64,000 nucleotides of DNA from Sporobacter sp942492735. GTDB lineage: Bacteria; Bacillota; Clostridia; Oscillospirales; Oscillospiraceae. The stretch spans positions 1,488,001-1,552,000 of the forward strand of contig OW818648.1 of assembly GCA_942492735.1 (NCBI GenBank), in the 5' to 3' direction. The notes below the pieces were generated by a model. It saw only the letters and a program-made list of their open reading frames with translations. It was not told where the DNA came from and ran no database searches. Shown piece by piece: positions 25,698-34,492 of the stretch; positions within the stretch are counted from its first letter, which is position 1; each line of letters starts with the position of its first letter. A program made the translations under genes and the position numbers.

Positions 25698-26653
25698 TAT
25701 GTTGCGAACAGGACACATTCGGAAGGGTAATAATTACCGCCGTTGTATCTCAAATAAAACGTATAGCCGGGGTCCATTTCATGGATCATACGAGCGCATT
25801 TCCAAATATCTTCATTATTGTGATAAACAGATATCGCAAGCTTTGGGTGTGTCGCCTGAATGTGATTTTTACAGCCAACCAGTGCGTTTTGTTCGCCGCC
25901 TTCAATATCCATTTTAATGAATGTTACAGGTTCTGTAATGTCATCATCAATCGCAACGACCGGAACTTCCAGTACGCCCACTTTTGAAAGCTTATGCATT
26001 GAATCTGAAGGTTCGGCATCTGATATAAACATCGACCCTTTTTTGTCCCCGGCGCCTTTTTCCCGATATTCAATGTTCGGATGTTGCTCAAGATTCTGTT
26101 TAAGCTTTTGGAAGATTTGCGGGACAATTTCATAACAATAGATTTTTTTATAACCGTTATAGCTTGCCATATAATCCTTCACCGTATCGCCGGTGTATGC
26201 CCCTAAATCGACGAGAACCTCGTTTGCATCACATTTCATAATATCAAGATCAAAATAGTGGCAGAACGTTTTTTCGATAATTCTGTCAAGGCTTACCATG
26301 CTGAAAGTAAGCCAATTTTCCACCATGCCAAATAAGGTTTTCTTGGATCGATAATCGTAAAGTATGCCGTAAAGCCATGTGAAATCATTGTGGTGTTCTT
26401 TCAGCGCTTTCGAACGATTTTCGATGAGTTCGTATACGTTTTTTTCGGGGTCGATTTTTCCCCAATAATTGTAGGTGTTATAGCACCGCAAAATACCTTG
26501 ATAGCCCTTATTGTTGAATGACCGGATATTTTCCAGGTTCCTTTTCATGCAGTTTTGTATATTATCTAAGTCGGCATCTGCCACATAGCGCATATACTCA
26601 GCGAATTTATGATCAACGACAGCATTAATTACTCCAGTATCTGCATCAGCCAT
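25697..26653 (-). CDS. FkbM-family SAM-dependent methyltransferase, copy 2
   Basis: 318 residues. The methyltransferase core shows VLVDLGAYTGDTVKDYMAS (motif I), YCYEIVP and the FkbM hallmark FIKMDIEGGEQNAL. The roughly 150 N-terminal residues are variable. It resembles copy 1 at 22003-22968 only in the core, so these are not a recent duplication. AAGGAG lies about ten bases before ATG 26653. It is transcribed alone, and the acceptor is not known. Confidence 0.83.
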   Translation of the reverse strand: MADADTGVINAVVDHKFAEYMRYVADADLDNIQNCMKRNLENIRSFNNKGYQGILRCYNTYNYWGKIDPEKNVYELIENRSKALKEHHNDFTWLYGILYDYRSKKTLFGMVENWLTFSMVSLDRIIEKTFCHYFDLDIMKCDANEVLVDLGAYTGDTVKDYMASYNGYKKIYCYEIVPQIFQKLKQNLEQHPNIEYREKGAGDKKGSMFISDAEPSDSMHKLSKVGVLEVPVVAIDDDITEPVTFIKMDIEGGEQNALVGCKNHIQATHPKLAISVYHNNEDIWKCARMIHEMDPGYTFYLRYNGGNYYPSECVLFAT

Positions 26654-26718
26654 TAAGCATTTACTCCTTCACGAATGTGTTTTCAATGCAGTATAAGCAA
26701 ACTATTATATGCGGTGTA

Positions 26719-26747
26719 TTGCTTTAAGGAAACTTGCTTGGTATACT
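26719..26747 (+). promoter_or_regulatory. Promoter of the stalk-domain protein gene
   Basis: TTGCTT (26719-26724) and TATACT (26742-26747) are separated by 17 bases, 38 bases before the GTG start at 26786. Confidence 0.6.
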
Positions 26748-26785
26748 GTAAATATATTCAATAAACCAATATATGGAGGAATACA

Positions 26786-28180
26786 GTGAAAAAGCTTATA
26801 AAACGTTTACTCCCCCTCTTTATTGCAGCAATCATGATCTGCGCTCTTCCCGCGACAGCGCTTGCAGCAAGCACCTCAGGGATCAGCGTTCTGGTAGGAG
26901 ACAATCTCGTCTCCTTCGCAAATGCAAATCCCGAGGCCAAAAACGGGCGCGTTTTCGTGCCGGTTCGCGCGATTTTCGAGGCGCTTGGCGCGCAGGTTTC
27001 CTACGATAATGCAACAAATATCGCAGCTGTAGTCAAAGGAGATACCACCGTTAAGATGGCGCCGGGAGAAAAAACCATTGCAGTAACCAAGGGCGGCAGC
27101 ACACAGAGCATAGAAATGGACGTGGCCTCTTATGTCCTGAACAACAGTTTAATGGTTCCGGTCCGGTTTGCGGCGCAGGCTTTTGGCTGCAAAGTAGGTT
27201 GGGACTCCGTTAACCAGACGGCCATTATACTCGATGTTAACGGCTTGCTGAGCAACAGCGACGCCCAGTACACGCTGATGGACAAATATCTGGCTTATTC
27301 CAATAAATTCTCCACGAGCTATGCCATTTCCGGAACCTTTAAAATTTCCGTTGAAATCAATAACGACGGCACAATGATCCCCGTGGTCTCCAGCGGTACA
27401 ATCAATGCAATCTACGACAGTAAAGCTCTCAATTTTGATCTTGATATGGCGCTGGATCTCACAGCGCTGGTTGCCGCGCTTGGGGATGACGGCGCGCAGG
27501 ATGCTCAAACCGCGCTGATTGTCAGTATGCTGAAGAATATTAACGTTGAGTACATACTCAATATTGAAGAGGGGATGATGTATTTTCGTTGTTCTCTTGT
27601 GTCAGCAATGATGGGCGCTACCGCAGACACCTGGTATTCCATCGATTTGAAAAAGCTTCTCGCAGAATCAGGATCCGGTTCCTCCTATACAGAACTGATT
27701 GCTGAGAATCAAGCTGCCACAAGCTTTACAGATGCCATAAATACAATTTGCAGCGCGATCGAGCTAGACAATGTACAGACAGGCGTAATGCTGACGGAAG
27801 CACTAACCCTTATCAATACGACTTTCAGCGACGCAGCCTTTGATAAGAGCGGCGATACATACACGACATCCATGAGCGTTGATGAGGCTGGAACAACGGC
27901 CTTGCTCTCTTTATCTCTGACGGTGAAGGATGATGCGGTCGTCGGTTACAACTTAATCGTAAAAGCCGCCTATGAGGAAATGACGATGGACATGAACTGC
28001 TCCATGGATGCAAACAACAAGCTGGATATGACCATAAACATGAACATGCCTGAAACAATGAAGCTTTCCTGCACGCTGGCTTTCCAGTGCGCCATAGCGA
28101 CGAAAGCTGCCGCTGTCGCGCCGGAAGCCGGCAGCACCATTGTTTCTTTAGACCCGTCGGAAGTCGTCCCAGCCATCTAG
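26786..28180 (+). CDS. Secreted protein with copper-amine-oxidase N-terminal (stalk) domains
   Basis: 464 residues. The signal peptide is about 1-28 (cleavage near ALAA). Stalk-domain repeats follow: VFVPVRAIFEALGAQVSYDN and the related SLMVPVRFAAQAFGCKVGWDS. This domain is abundant on clostridial surfaces and is not itself an enzyme. The remaining roughly 300 residues are beta-rich with no motif I can name; they contain repeated Leu/Thr/Ala strands and a Met-rich end. GTG start with GGAGG upstream. It is monocistronic with its own promoter and terminator. Confidence 0.82.
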   Translation: MKKLIKRLLPLFIAAIMICALPATALAASTSGISVLVGDNLVSFANANPEAKNGRVFVPVRAIFEALGAQVSYDNATNIAAVVKGDTTVKMAPGEKTIAVTKGGSTQSIEMDVASYVLNNSLMVPVRFAAQAFGCKVGWDSVNQTAIILDVNGLLSNSDAQYTLMDKYLAYSNKFSTSYAISGTFKISVEINNDGTMIPVVSSGTINAIYDSKALNFDLDMALDLTALVAALGDDGAQDAQTALIVSMLKNINVEYILNIEEGMMYFRCSLVSAMMGATADTWYSIDLKKLLAESGSGSSYTELIAENQAATSFTDAINTICSAIELDNVQTGVMLTEALTLINTTFSDAAFDKSGDTYTTSMSVDEAGTTALLSLSLTVKDDAVVGYNLIVKAAYEEMTMDMNCSMDANNKLDMTINMNMPETMKLSCTLAFQCAIATKAAAVAPEAGSTIVSLDPSEVVPAI

Positions 28181-28214
28181 CCAGGAGCCGGGTTGAGGTC
28201 CTGACGCTGTTGAC

Positions 28215-28268
28215 AAAAAACCGCTGTATCTAATGGACCTTCGGTCCTGTTGATACAGCGGTTTTTTT
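28215..28268 (+). terminator. Terminator of the stalk-domain protein gene
   Basis: AAAACCGCTGTATC pairs with its complement around an inner GGACC/GGTCC stem, followed by seven T. The architecture resembles the terminator at 3212-3262. Confidence 0.85.
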
Positions 28269-28377
28269 GAGAAAAAGGGAACGCGGCGTTGTAATTTCAA
28301 TACGCGTGCTTATTGCAAAGGGAAGGCAATAGCAGTATTGTTAAAGGACTCACGGAATAAAGATGTCGAGGAGCATT

Positions 28378-29529
28378 ATGAGCAAATTAGAATATCAAGG
28401 TTTTGAGATCGGCGCCATACGCCCGCCGAGTGAGCATGCCAGTCTGCTTTTACGGGTAACACGAAATTGCCCATGGAACAGGTGTAAGTTCTGTACCTTA
28501 TATAAGGGAAAGACGTTTAGTATACGAAGTAAAGAAGATGTTATGGCAGACATTGACGCTGTCCGGTTATGTATCGATGCATTTGAAAAGATGCTGCACC
28601 AGCCTGAGCGTGAGAACGAGAGGATACATCGCGCGCTGATGTCGCAATTTGGTGAAAACGGCCAATACGCGTATCAATCCGCGGCAGACTGGTATCGTTC
28701 CGGTATGGAGTCAGTGTTTTTGCAGGATGCGAACACAATGCTTGTAAAACCGGATGATTTAGTTGAAATACTAGAATATCTGCGGTCATTGTTTCCAAAT
28801 GTGAAGCGCGTTACATCATATGGACGGTCTCATACCATCGCCCGAATCTCCGAGGATAACTTAAAACGGATGGCCGAGGCCGGACTGAACAGGATTCATA
28901 TCGGCATGGAAACCGGCTCGGACAGGATACTCAGCCTTATTGATAAGGGCGCTGATAAACAGACGCATATTACCGCCGGATTAAAAGTAAAAGCAGCGGG
29001 GATCGAGCTGTCGGAGTATTTTATACCTGGGTTGGGGGGCAAGGAGTATTCGAAGGAGAACGCTCTTGAAACAGCAGACGCGCTGAATCAAATCAATCCG
29101 GATTTCATAAGAATACGGACGCTTTCGGTCCCGCGCCGCGCGCTTCTTTACAAAGACTATGAAGACGGCGTTTTCACAAGAACAAATGACACGGATGTCG
29201 TGGGGGAACTGTTGTTGTTTGTCAAAGAATTAAACGGGATCAACAGCGTTATTAAGAGCGATCATATATTGAATTTGATCTCGGAGGTTGACGGGAAATT
29301 GCCTGAAGACAAAGAAAAAATGCTCTCCGCGCTCAATTGGTACCTGGCTTTGCCGGAAAAGGACAAAATTCTGTTCAGAATAGGAAGACGAACGGGACTT
29401 ATGAACAGTATAGAAGATTTCAATAACAGCGTTTTGCAGGAAAGAGCGGCGCAGATATGTGCGCAAAACGATATTCATGCCGATAATGTTGATGTTATAA
29501 TTAGAAAACTCATGAACAAGTTTGTCTGA
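28378..29529 (+). CDS. Radical SAM protein with CX4CX2C cluster motif
   Basis: 383 residues. The cluster motif CPWNRCKFC (C31, C36, C39) has CX4CX2C spacing instead of the common CX3CX2C. It is followed by LYKGKTFSIRS. Later core elements are FLQDANTMLVKPDDLVEIL, RIHIGMETGSDRIL (GME-x-GSD SAM motif) and YFIPGLGGKE. The substrate is unknown. ATG 28378 has GAGGAG only four bases upstream; ATG 28363 lacks a ribosome site, so the start is uncertain by five residues. It is transcribed alone. Confidence 0.8.
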   Translation: MSKLEYQGFEIGAIRPPSEHASLLLRVTRNCPWNRCKFCTLYKGKTFSIRSKEDVMADIDAVRLCIDAFEKMLHQPERENERIHRALMSQFGENGQYAYQSAADWYRSGMESVFLQDANTMLVKPDDLVEILEYLRSLFPNVKRVTSYGRSHTIARISEDNLKRMAEAGLNRIHIGMETGSDRILSLIDKGADKQTHITAGLKVKAAGIELSEYFIPGLGGKEYSKENALETADALNQINPDFIRIRTLSVPRRALLYKDYEDGVFTRTNDTDVVGELLLFVKELNGINSVIKSDHILNLISEVDGKLPEDKEKMLSALNWYLALPEKDKILFRIGRRTGLMNSIEDFNNSVLQERAAQICAQNDIHADNVDVIIRKLMNKFV

Positions 29530-29588
29530 GGCTGTGGAATCTGGCACATGGTGCTCGTTTTGTATGCGCTTCAAAGCGAAAAACTGAA

Positions 29589-30956
29589 TTAACGTTTACC
29601 ATAAGAGATAATCAGTTTACCATCGCCCCAAGTTATCAAGTTATGACGCCGGGTAATGGTTGGTTTGGTGTCCCTTACAATATCTCCGGTTCTGAACACC
29701 GACAACATAAGACCGATAAGAGTTAAATTGATAATGGTTGCGACATTTCCATATGAGATGAGCGGCAGAGAGATCGGCGCAGAGAATTGAAAGCCCAAAT
29801 TAGCAATAACATATCCTATAACCTGAACCGTGAATGTCAGCATAACGGATACCGATACAAATAAACCCAGACCGCTTTTTTGCCTGCAGCACAGCGCGAA
29901 GCCTTTAATGATAAAGAACAGCAGCACGCTCATTATGATGATAAAGGCAATCCAACCGATATTAAAGATGAGATATGTCAGTAAATAATCAGCATGAACG
30001 TTCGGTACGAAACCGGACAATGCATATTCCGCAGGCATATCACCGCGGCCAAAAAGCTTTGAGCTGTTAAGGATGGCTCTGGTCACTGTGCCGATATAGC
30101 CTGTACCAGTGGGATCAATTGACGGATTTATTACGGCTTGCAGCCTCGTCATCATATCTCCGTGAGAGAGTAAACGCACAACTCCCGAAAATAAAGCAAC
30201 GGCTGCTGGTACAGATACGAGCAAATAACCATATATCCTGTTAGTCTTAAACCAATTTTTGGAGATCGCGATACAGAGCATGATGAGGCCGGATAGCGTG
30301 TTGAGTACCAAGCCGGATAATGTCGGCACAAAATACGCAATACAAGCCAGCAATATATACGATAACCCGCAGAAAAGGATGCCCCAATAACCGCGGTTTC
30401 TTGTCGCACATATAATTGCCGAAAGGCCTAAAGGAAACAGCAGCGGCATAAAACCGGCATAGAAAGCCTGACCATTGATCCTTGGCGAGATAATGAAAAC
30501 AGCAACTGATAATATTATGACCAAAAAGAATGTCGTTTTTGGATACTTGCCAATCAAAGTAAAGTCTGAAAAATAGGCACCTGCCATAAGTAGAAGACCG
30601 ATAACCGAGGATACAAGCTGATTTTGTAACAGCCATGGTTTATCACCATCATTGATAATGAATACTCTGATAAAAAGCCCTATAAACAAAATGGCGGTTG
30701 TTAAAAGTAACATGCTCCATTGCGGTTTTGGTCTGTGTGTACGGTCCAACTGCGTCCCAATAGTTATTGGGTCGCCCATTTGCGCTATGGCATTGTTGGT
30801 CGCGTTCATTTCATCTAAACCATCAGTGATATATGCATCCCGTTGGTCTGAAAGATGGTTTTCGATTTCTTCAGATATAACAGGGTGCGCCTTCTGCCAT
30901 CTGATCTGGTCGCAAACAGATTTTGAGTAGTCCTGAATTTTTTCAAATGGCTGCAA
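29589..30956 (-). CDS. SEDS-family (FtsW/RodA/SpoVE) protein with N-terminal permease-prefix domain
   Basis: 455 residues. Residues 1-75 are soluble and match the permease-prefix (HAAS-like) domain: FEKIQDYSKSVCDQIRWQKA, EIENHLSDQRDAY, NNAIAQMGDPITIGTQLDRTH. About ten helices of the SEDS fold follow, with the extracellular segment VPNVHADYLLTYL holding an aspartate at the position of the catalytic Asp of RodA/FtsW. It is likely a peptidoglycan polymerase or flippase-like protein with a regulatory prefix. The start is TTG with GGAGGTG six bases upstream. It overlaps padR by 14 bases. No class B PBP partner is adjacent. Confidence 0.8.
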   Translation of the reverse strand: MQPFEKIQDYSKSVCDQIRWQKAHPVISEEIENHLSDQRDAYITDGLDEMNATNNAIAQMGDPITIGTQLDRTHRPKPQWSMLLLTTAILFIGLFIRVFIINDGDKPWLLQNQLVSSVIGLLLMAGAYFSDFTLIGKYPKTTFFLVIILSVAVFIISPRINGQAFYAGFMPLLFPLGLSAIICATRNRGYWGILFCGLSYILLACIAYFVPTLSGLVLNTLSGLIMLCIAISKNWFKTNRIYGYLLVSVPAAVALFSGVVRLLSHGDMMTRLQAVINPSIDPTGTGYIGTVTRAILNSSKLFGRGDMPAEYALSGFVPNVHADYLLTYLIFNIGWIAFIIIMSVLLFFIIKGFALCCRQKSGLGLFVSVSVMLTFTVQVIGYVIANLGFQFSAPISLPLISYGNVATIINLTLIGLMLSVFRTGDIVRDTKPTITRRHNLITWGDGKLIISYGKR

Positions 30957-31290
30957 AGCTTACACCTCCATGCAAAACTTGATTTATCGCTTTTGAATAG
31001 GACACCCATTCAGCCTGTTTATCACAAAGCAGTCTGTTTCCTTTGCTGGTAAGCTGATAATACTTCCTAACCCTTGCGTTATCAGCGCTTTCATCATACG
31101 AGCTTACCATTCCCTCGTTTTCGAGACCATGCAAAATCGGATAAAGTGTGCCTGCTTTTAGATTAAAGGTATCATTGGATTTTTTCGAAAGCTCTTCGAT
31201 CATCTGATACCCATACATATCTTTCTCCTCAAGCAGCTTCAGAATCAGCATCGTTGTACTGCCCGTCAGCAGCATTTTGTCCACCGCCAT
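30943..31290 (-). CDS. PadR-family transcriptional regulator
   Basis: 115 residues. The winged helix reads TMLILKLLEEKDMYGYQMIEELS, then LKAGTLYPILHGLENEGMV and RKYYQLTSKG, followed by one dimerisation helix. It represses its own operon and responds to small molecules or membrane stress in characterised relatives. It overlaps the SEDS gene by 14 bases, the usual pairing of PadR with permease-prefix membrane proteins. AAGGAGG precedes ATG 31290. Confidence 0.9.
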   Translation of the reverse strand: MAVDKMLLTGSTTMLILKLLEEKDMYGYQMIEELSKKSNDTFNLKAGTLYPILHGLENEGMVSSYDESADNARVRKYYQLTSKGNRLLCDKQAEWVSYSKAINQVLHGGVSFAAI

Positions 31291-31308
31291 ACCGCAACCT
31301 CCTTGTTA

Positions 31309-31357
31309 TATAGATGGTCTATACAACGAGGATATATCGATAATCTATATATGTCAA
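31309..31357 (-). promoter_or_regulatory. padR promoter with palindromic operators
   Basis: On the minus strand TTGACA (31352-31357) is followed by an imperfect palindrome around ATATATCGATAATCTATAT and then a perfect TATAGA-TGG-TCTATA palindrome (31309-31323), just upstream of the ribosome site. The -10 box is poor. Position and symmetry suit autoregulation by PadR. Confidence 0.5.
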
Positions 31358-31401
31358 TAGCTCGTAAGAAATTCTTCAAAATATTGCAATAAAATATAAC
31401 G

Positions 31402-31434
31402 AAAGGACCTGAATGAGAGTTCAAGTCCTTTTTT
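31402..31434. terminator. Orphan hairpin with T run
   Basis: AAAGGACCTGAA pairs with TTCAAGTCCTTT (one mismatch) and is followed on the plus strand by T. No plus-strand gene precedes it, so it may end a small RNA or antisense transcript, or be a relic. Confidence 0.4.
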
Positions 31435-31460
31435 ATCGCAGTATGAGGATGTTTTTGTCG

Positions 31461-31483
31461 AGACGAATGAACCGTCCCCTTGT
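31461..31483 (+). repeat. 23-base dispersed repeat, copy 2
   Basis: Identical in 23 bases to 25675-25697, with the ACCGTCCCC core. It lies in the AT-rich spacer before the molybdoenzyme genes. Confidence 0.7.
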
Positions 31484-31771
31484 CTTTTGAGGCGTTATTT
31501 TACCAATAATTCACAGATAAATCCGTTATTATCACAAAAATAATCAAAAAATACACACTTCAATCGCTTTACTTTGTAAATAAATGGGTAGGTTGGTTAT
31601 CAATCTCTACTTGATAGATCAGAACAACCAAAAATGAACCTGATTAATCTGCAATATCCATATAGTCTGGTGCAGTAGATACTAATATAATATGCATATT
31701 ACATGTGACGGATCGCAAAATGGTTGTAACCAAACACGTTTATCACGATAAGTTTTGTTTAAGGAGGCGAA
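31484..31771 (+). other. AT-rich 5' region of the molybdoenzyme operon
   Basis: No gene is seen. The region holds a TATAAT (31686-31691) without a good -35 box, a palindromic ATATGCATAT just after it, and a TGGTT-GT-AACCA inverted repeat at about 31722-31733. A weak -35 with nearby palindromes would fit an activator-dependent promoter. I could not fold a known riboswitch from it. Confidence 0.35.
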
Positions 31772-31813
31772 TTGAAATTTTACCTAGACAAATTTATTGA
31801 TGGAGGTAGTTAA
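31772..31813 (+). CDS. Possible 13-residue leader ORF before the molybdoenzyme
   Basis: TTG 31772 has AAGGAGG four bases upstream. The frame reads MKFYLDKFIDGGS and stops at TAA 31811-31813, immediately before the GTG of the large subunit. Its last codons contain the GGAGGT ribosome site of that gene. It could couple translation or be a chance ORF. Confidence 0.25.
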   Translation: MKFYLDKFIDGGS

Positions 31814-34492
31814 GTGCCAGCAAACGAAAAGTTAAAAGTAAAACCCGAGGCATCCTCCAGCAAAGACCTACTGGCTGCGGGAGCCGACAAGACCGTTATC
31901 AAGGCGCTTGGTCTGAGTGGGGGCATCTTCGGTGCTTCACCCTGCGCCGTCGACGTTACGGATGGGAAAATCGTCCGCATCAGACCGCTCCATTGGGATT
32001 CGAAGTACGATTCTGCCACTTTCAACCCGTGGAAGATGGAACGGAATGGCAAGACCTTCGAGCCGCTGATGAAATCGGTGCCGGCGCCCTGGAGCCTGGC
32101 TTACAAAAAGAGAACCTATTCACCCAACCGCATCAAGTACCCACTCAAGCGCGTCGACTGGGATCCCAACGGCGACCGCAACACCCAGAACCGCGGCAAG
32201 AGCAAGTACGTGCGCATATCCTGGGACGAGGCAACGGACATCCTCGCTGCCGAGATCAGGCGCGTGCACAAAGAGTACGGGCCGCTCTCCATCCTGGTAC
32301 AGGGTGACGGGCACGGGGAATGCAAAATGATCCACGCGCCTCACGGCTGCAGCACGCTGCTCTTTGACAAGATGGGCGGCTTCACCCAGCAGACAAGGAA
32401 TCCGGACAGCTGGGAAGGCTGGTACTGGGGCGCCAAGCACGTGTGGGGCAAGGGATTTATCGGCATGATGGCCCCCGCCGACAACGTGGTTAAAGACATC
32501 TCCGAGCACAGTGACATGGTTCTGGTCTGGGGCGGCGATCCTGAGACCACCCACTGGGGCTTCCGCGGACAGCTGGCCAGCCGCCTGCTGTATTTTTGGT
32601 CGCAGGCTGGCATCAAGCAGATATACATCTGCCCCGACCTCAACTATTCGGCGGCCATTCACGCCAACAAGTGGATACCCATCCTGCCCAACACCGACGC
32701 GGCATTGCAGCTGGCCATCATGTACATGTGGATCACCGAGGGTACCTACGACAAAGAGTACATCGCCACCCACACGGTCGGGTTTGACAAGATCGTTTCT
32801 TACGTGCTCGGCGAAGTGGACGGCATACCCAAGACGCCCAAGTGGGCCTCCGGTAAGTGCGGCGTCCCTGCCTGGACCATTAAGGCCTTGGCGCGCGACT
32901 GGGCAAAAAAGATTGTCACCATAGGGCACTACTTCGCCGGCGGCATGGCGCGCGGTCCCTACGCGCACGAACCCGCCCGGCTGGAAGTCGTCCTTCTAGG
33001 CATGCAGGGCTTGGGCAAGCCGGGCGTGCACCAGGCACAGATTGCTTACACGGGTATGCCCAGAAACGTCATGGCCGGCGGCAAGGACCACATGGGGACT
33101 TTCGACAGCCTGGTAGGCACGGCGGCCGGTGAACGGATTCTGAAGCCGCACCGTGGTACGCCTACTGCCTGGGGCAAGCAGCAGATCCCGAAGACTCTCA
33201 TCGAAAAGGCCATCAGGGAAGGGACCGTTGATTTCTACGGTACCGGTGGCCACGAAGAACCGACCGCTGATCAGTACAATAAATATACCTATCCCATCCC
33301 AGCGGATAAGGGCGGCACCGAGATCCACATGATGTGGACAGACACGCCCTGCCGTCAGACCTGTTGGAACTGCGGCAACGATGTGGCATTGGAGTCACGT
33401 AACACCAAGATCGAGTGCATCGTGGCGCAGCATCCTTGGCTGGAGAACGACTGCCTCTTCGCGGACATCATTCTGCCCGCCAACACCACGCTCGAAGTGG
33501 ACGATATCTCGCCCTGTCTGCGCGACGGCGATAGCTTCCAGAGTGTCCTCTATATGAAAAAGGCCATCGAGCCGGTCGGTGAATCGAAGAGTGACTTCGA
33601 AATCATCGTCGAGGTTGCCAAAAAGCTCGGCATGGAACAAGCGGTTACAGAGGGCTACACAGTCGACGAACTCATCAAAGCGACCTACGAGGGGATGAAG
33701 TTTGATCAGATTATCCCCTGGAAGGAGTTCCAGGAGAAGGACTACTTTGTGATCCCGGTCTCCAAGGATTGGGAGGATGGGCCCGCCGGTTTCTACAATT
33801 TCTATATAGACCCTGAAAAGCACCCACTCCCCACCCCCACCGGCAAGCTGGAGTTCTACTCCGAAAGCCTGGATCGTGCCTTCCCAAACGACGAGGAACG
33901 CCCGGCCTATCCCCAGTGGATCGAGAAGGGTATCACGCACGACGAACGGCGCTCGAGCAAGAGGGCGCTGGCTTACCCGCTCTTGGTCCTCTCCAACCAC
34001 GGCAGGTGGAGGGTCCACGCACAGGCCGACGACATCCCCTGGAGCAAGGAAGCGATGACCGGCAAGGTCAGGGGCTTCGACGGGTATCTCTATGAGCCGT
34101 GCTGGATCAACCCTGCTGACGCTGCCGCCAGAGGAATAGATAACGGGGACATCGTGCGTGTGTACAATGAGCGCGGCAGCGTGCTGTGCGGGGCCCTCGT
34201 GTTCGAAAGGGTCATGGCCGGCGCGGTCTCCATCGACCACGGCGCTCGGACTGACTTCATCATCCCAGGGAAGCTCGACCGCGGGGGCGCAATCAATACG
34301 ATCACCCCGGAAGGGTTGACGTCTAAACATGCCGCCGGCCAGGCGACCACGGCCTTCCTGGTCGAAGTGGAGCGGGTCAGCATGGATCAGATGGACAAGT
34401 GGAAAAGAGAGAATCCTGAGCCCTTCGCACGTGAATACGACGCGGCTTCCGGGTTGAAATTCAATGCTTGGGTCATAGGGGGGAACAAATAA
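31814..34492 (+). CDS. Molybdopterin oxidoreductase large subunit, transhydroxylase / catechol dehydroxylase-like
   Basis: 892 residues, DMSO-reductase superfamily, with bis-MGD binding predicted. There is no N-terminal 4Fe-4S cysteine motif and no twin-arginine signal, so it is probably cytoplasmic. Typical segments are ASPCAVDVTDGKIVRIRPLH, KSKYVRISWDEATDILA, and late MGD-binding parts such as GRWRVHAQADDIPW and DGDIVRVYNERG-like sequence. D198-S199-W200 (NPDSWEGWYWG) matches the Asp-Ser-Trp that I recall holding Mo in Pelobacter pyrogallol transhydroxylase. The paired small subunit, with a C-terminal beta domain, supports that relationship. The substrate is probably a polyphenol or catechol, not proven. 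GTG start with GGAGGT. It is markedly richer in GC than its flanks. Confidence 0.8.
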   Translation: MPANEKLKVKPEASSSKDLLAAGADKTVIKALGLSGGIFGASPCAVDVTDGKIVRIRPLHWDSKYDSATFNPWKMERNGKTFEPLMKSVPAPWSLAYKKRTYSPNRIKYPLKRVDWDPNGDRNTQNRGKSKYVRISWDEATDILAAEIRRVHKEYGPLSILVQGDGHGECKMIHAPHGCSTLLFDKMGGFTQQTRNPDSWEGWYWGAKHVWGKGFIGMMAPADNVVKDISEHSDMVLVWGGDPETTHWGFRGQLASRLLYFWSQAGIKQIYICPDLNYSAAIHANKWIPILPNTDAALQLAIMYMWITEGTYDKEYIATHTVGFDKIVSYVLGEVDGIPKTPKWASGKCGVPAWTIKALARDWAKKIVTIGHYFAGGMARGPYAHEPARLEVVLLGMQGLGKPGVHQAQIAYTGMPRNVMAGGKDHMGTFDSLVGTAAGERILKPHRGTPTAWGKQQIPKTLIEKAIREGTVDFYGTGGHEEPTADQYNKYTYPIPADKGGTEIHMMWTDTPCRQTCWNCGNDVALESRNTKIECIVAQHPWLENDCLFADIILPANTTLEVDDISPCLRDGDSFQSVLYMKKAIEPVGESKSDFEIIVEVAKKLGMEQAVTEGYTVDELIKATYEGMKFDQIIPWKEFQEKDYFVIPVSKDWEDGPAGFYNFYIDPEKHPLPTPTGKLEFYSESLDRAFPNDEERPAYPQWIEKGITHDERRSSKRALAYPLLVLSNHGRWRVHAQADDIPWSKEAMTGKVRGFDGYLYEPCWINPADAAARGIDNGDIVRVYNERGSVLCGALVFERVMAGAVSIDHGARTDFIIPGKLDRGGAINTITPEGLTSKHAAGQATTAFLVEVERVSMDQMDKWKRENPEPFAREYDAASGLKFNAWVIGGNK

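Noticed and set aside
31484..31771. Riboswitch (molybdenum cofactor type) before the molybdoenzyme
   Set aside because: The 5' region is long, but I could not find the conserved stems or loops; a covariance search would be needed.
32120..32968. 282-codon open frame on the minus strand
   Set aside because: It lies wholly opposite the molybdoenzyme and exists because the gene is GC-rich; no ribosome site or family likeness.
33395..34330. 311-codon open frame on the minus strand
   Set aside because: Same reason: antisense shadow of the GC-rich large subunit.
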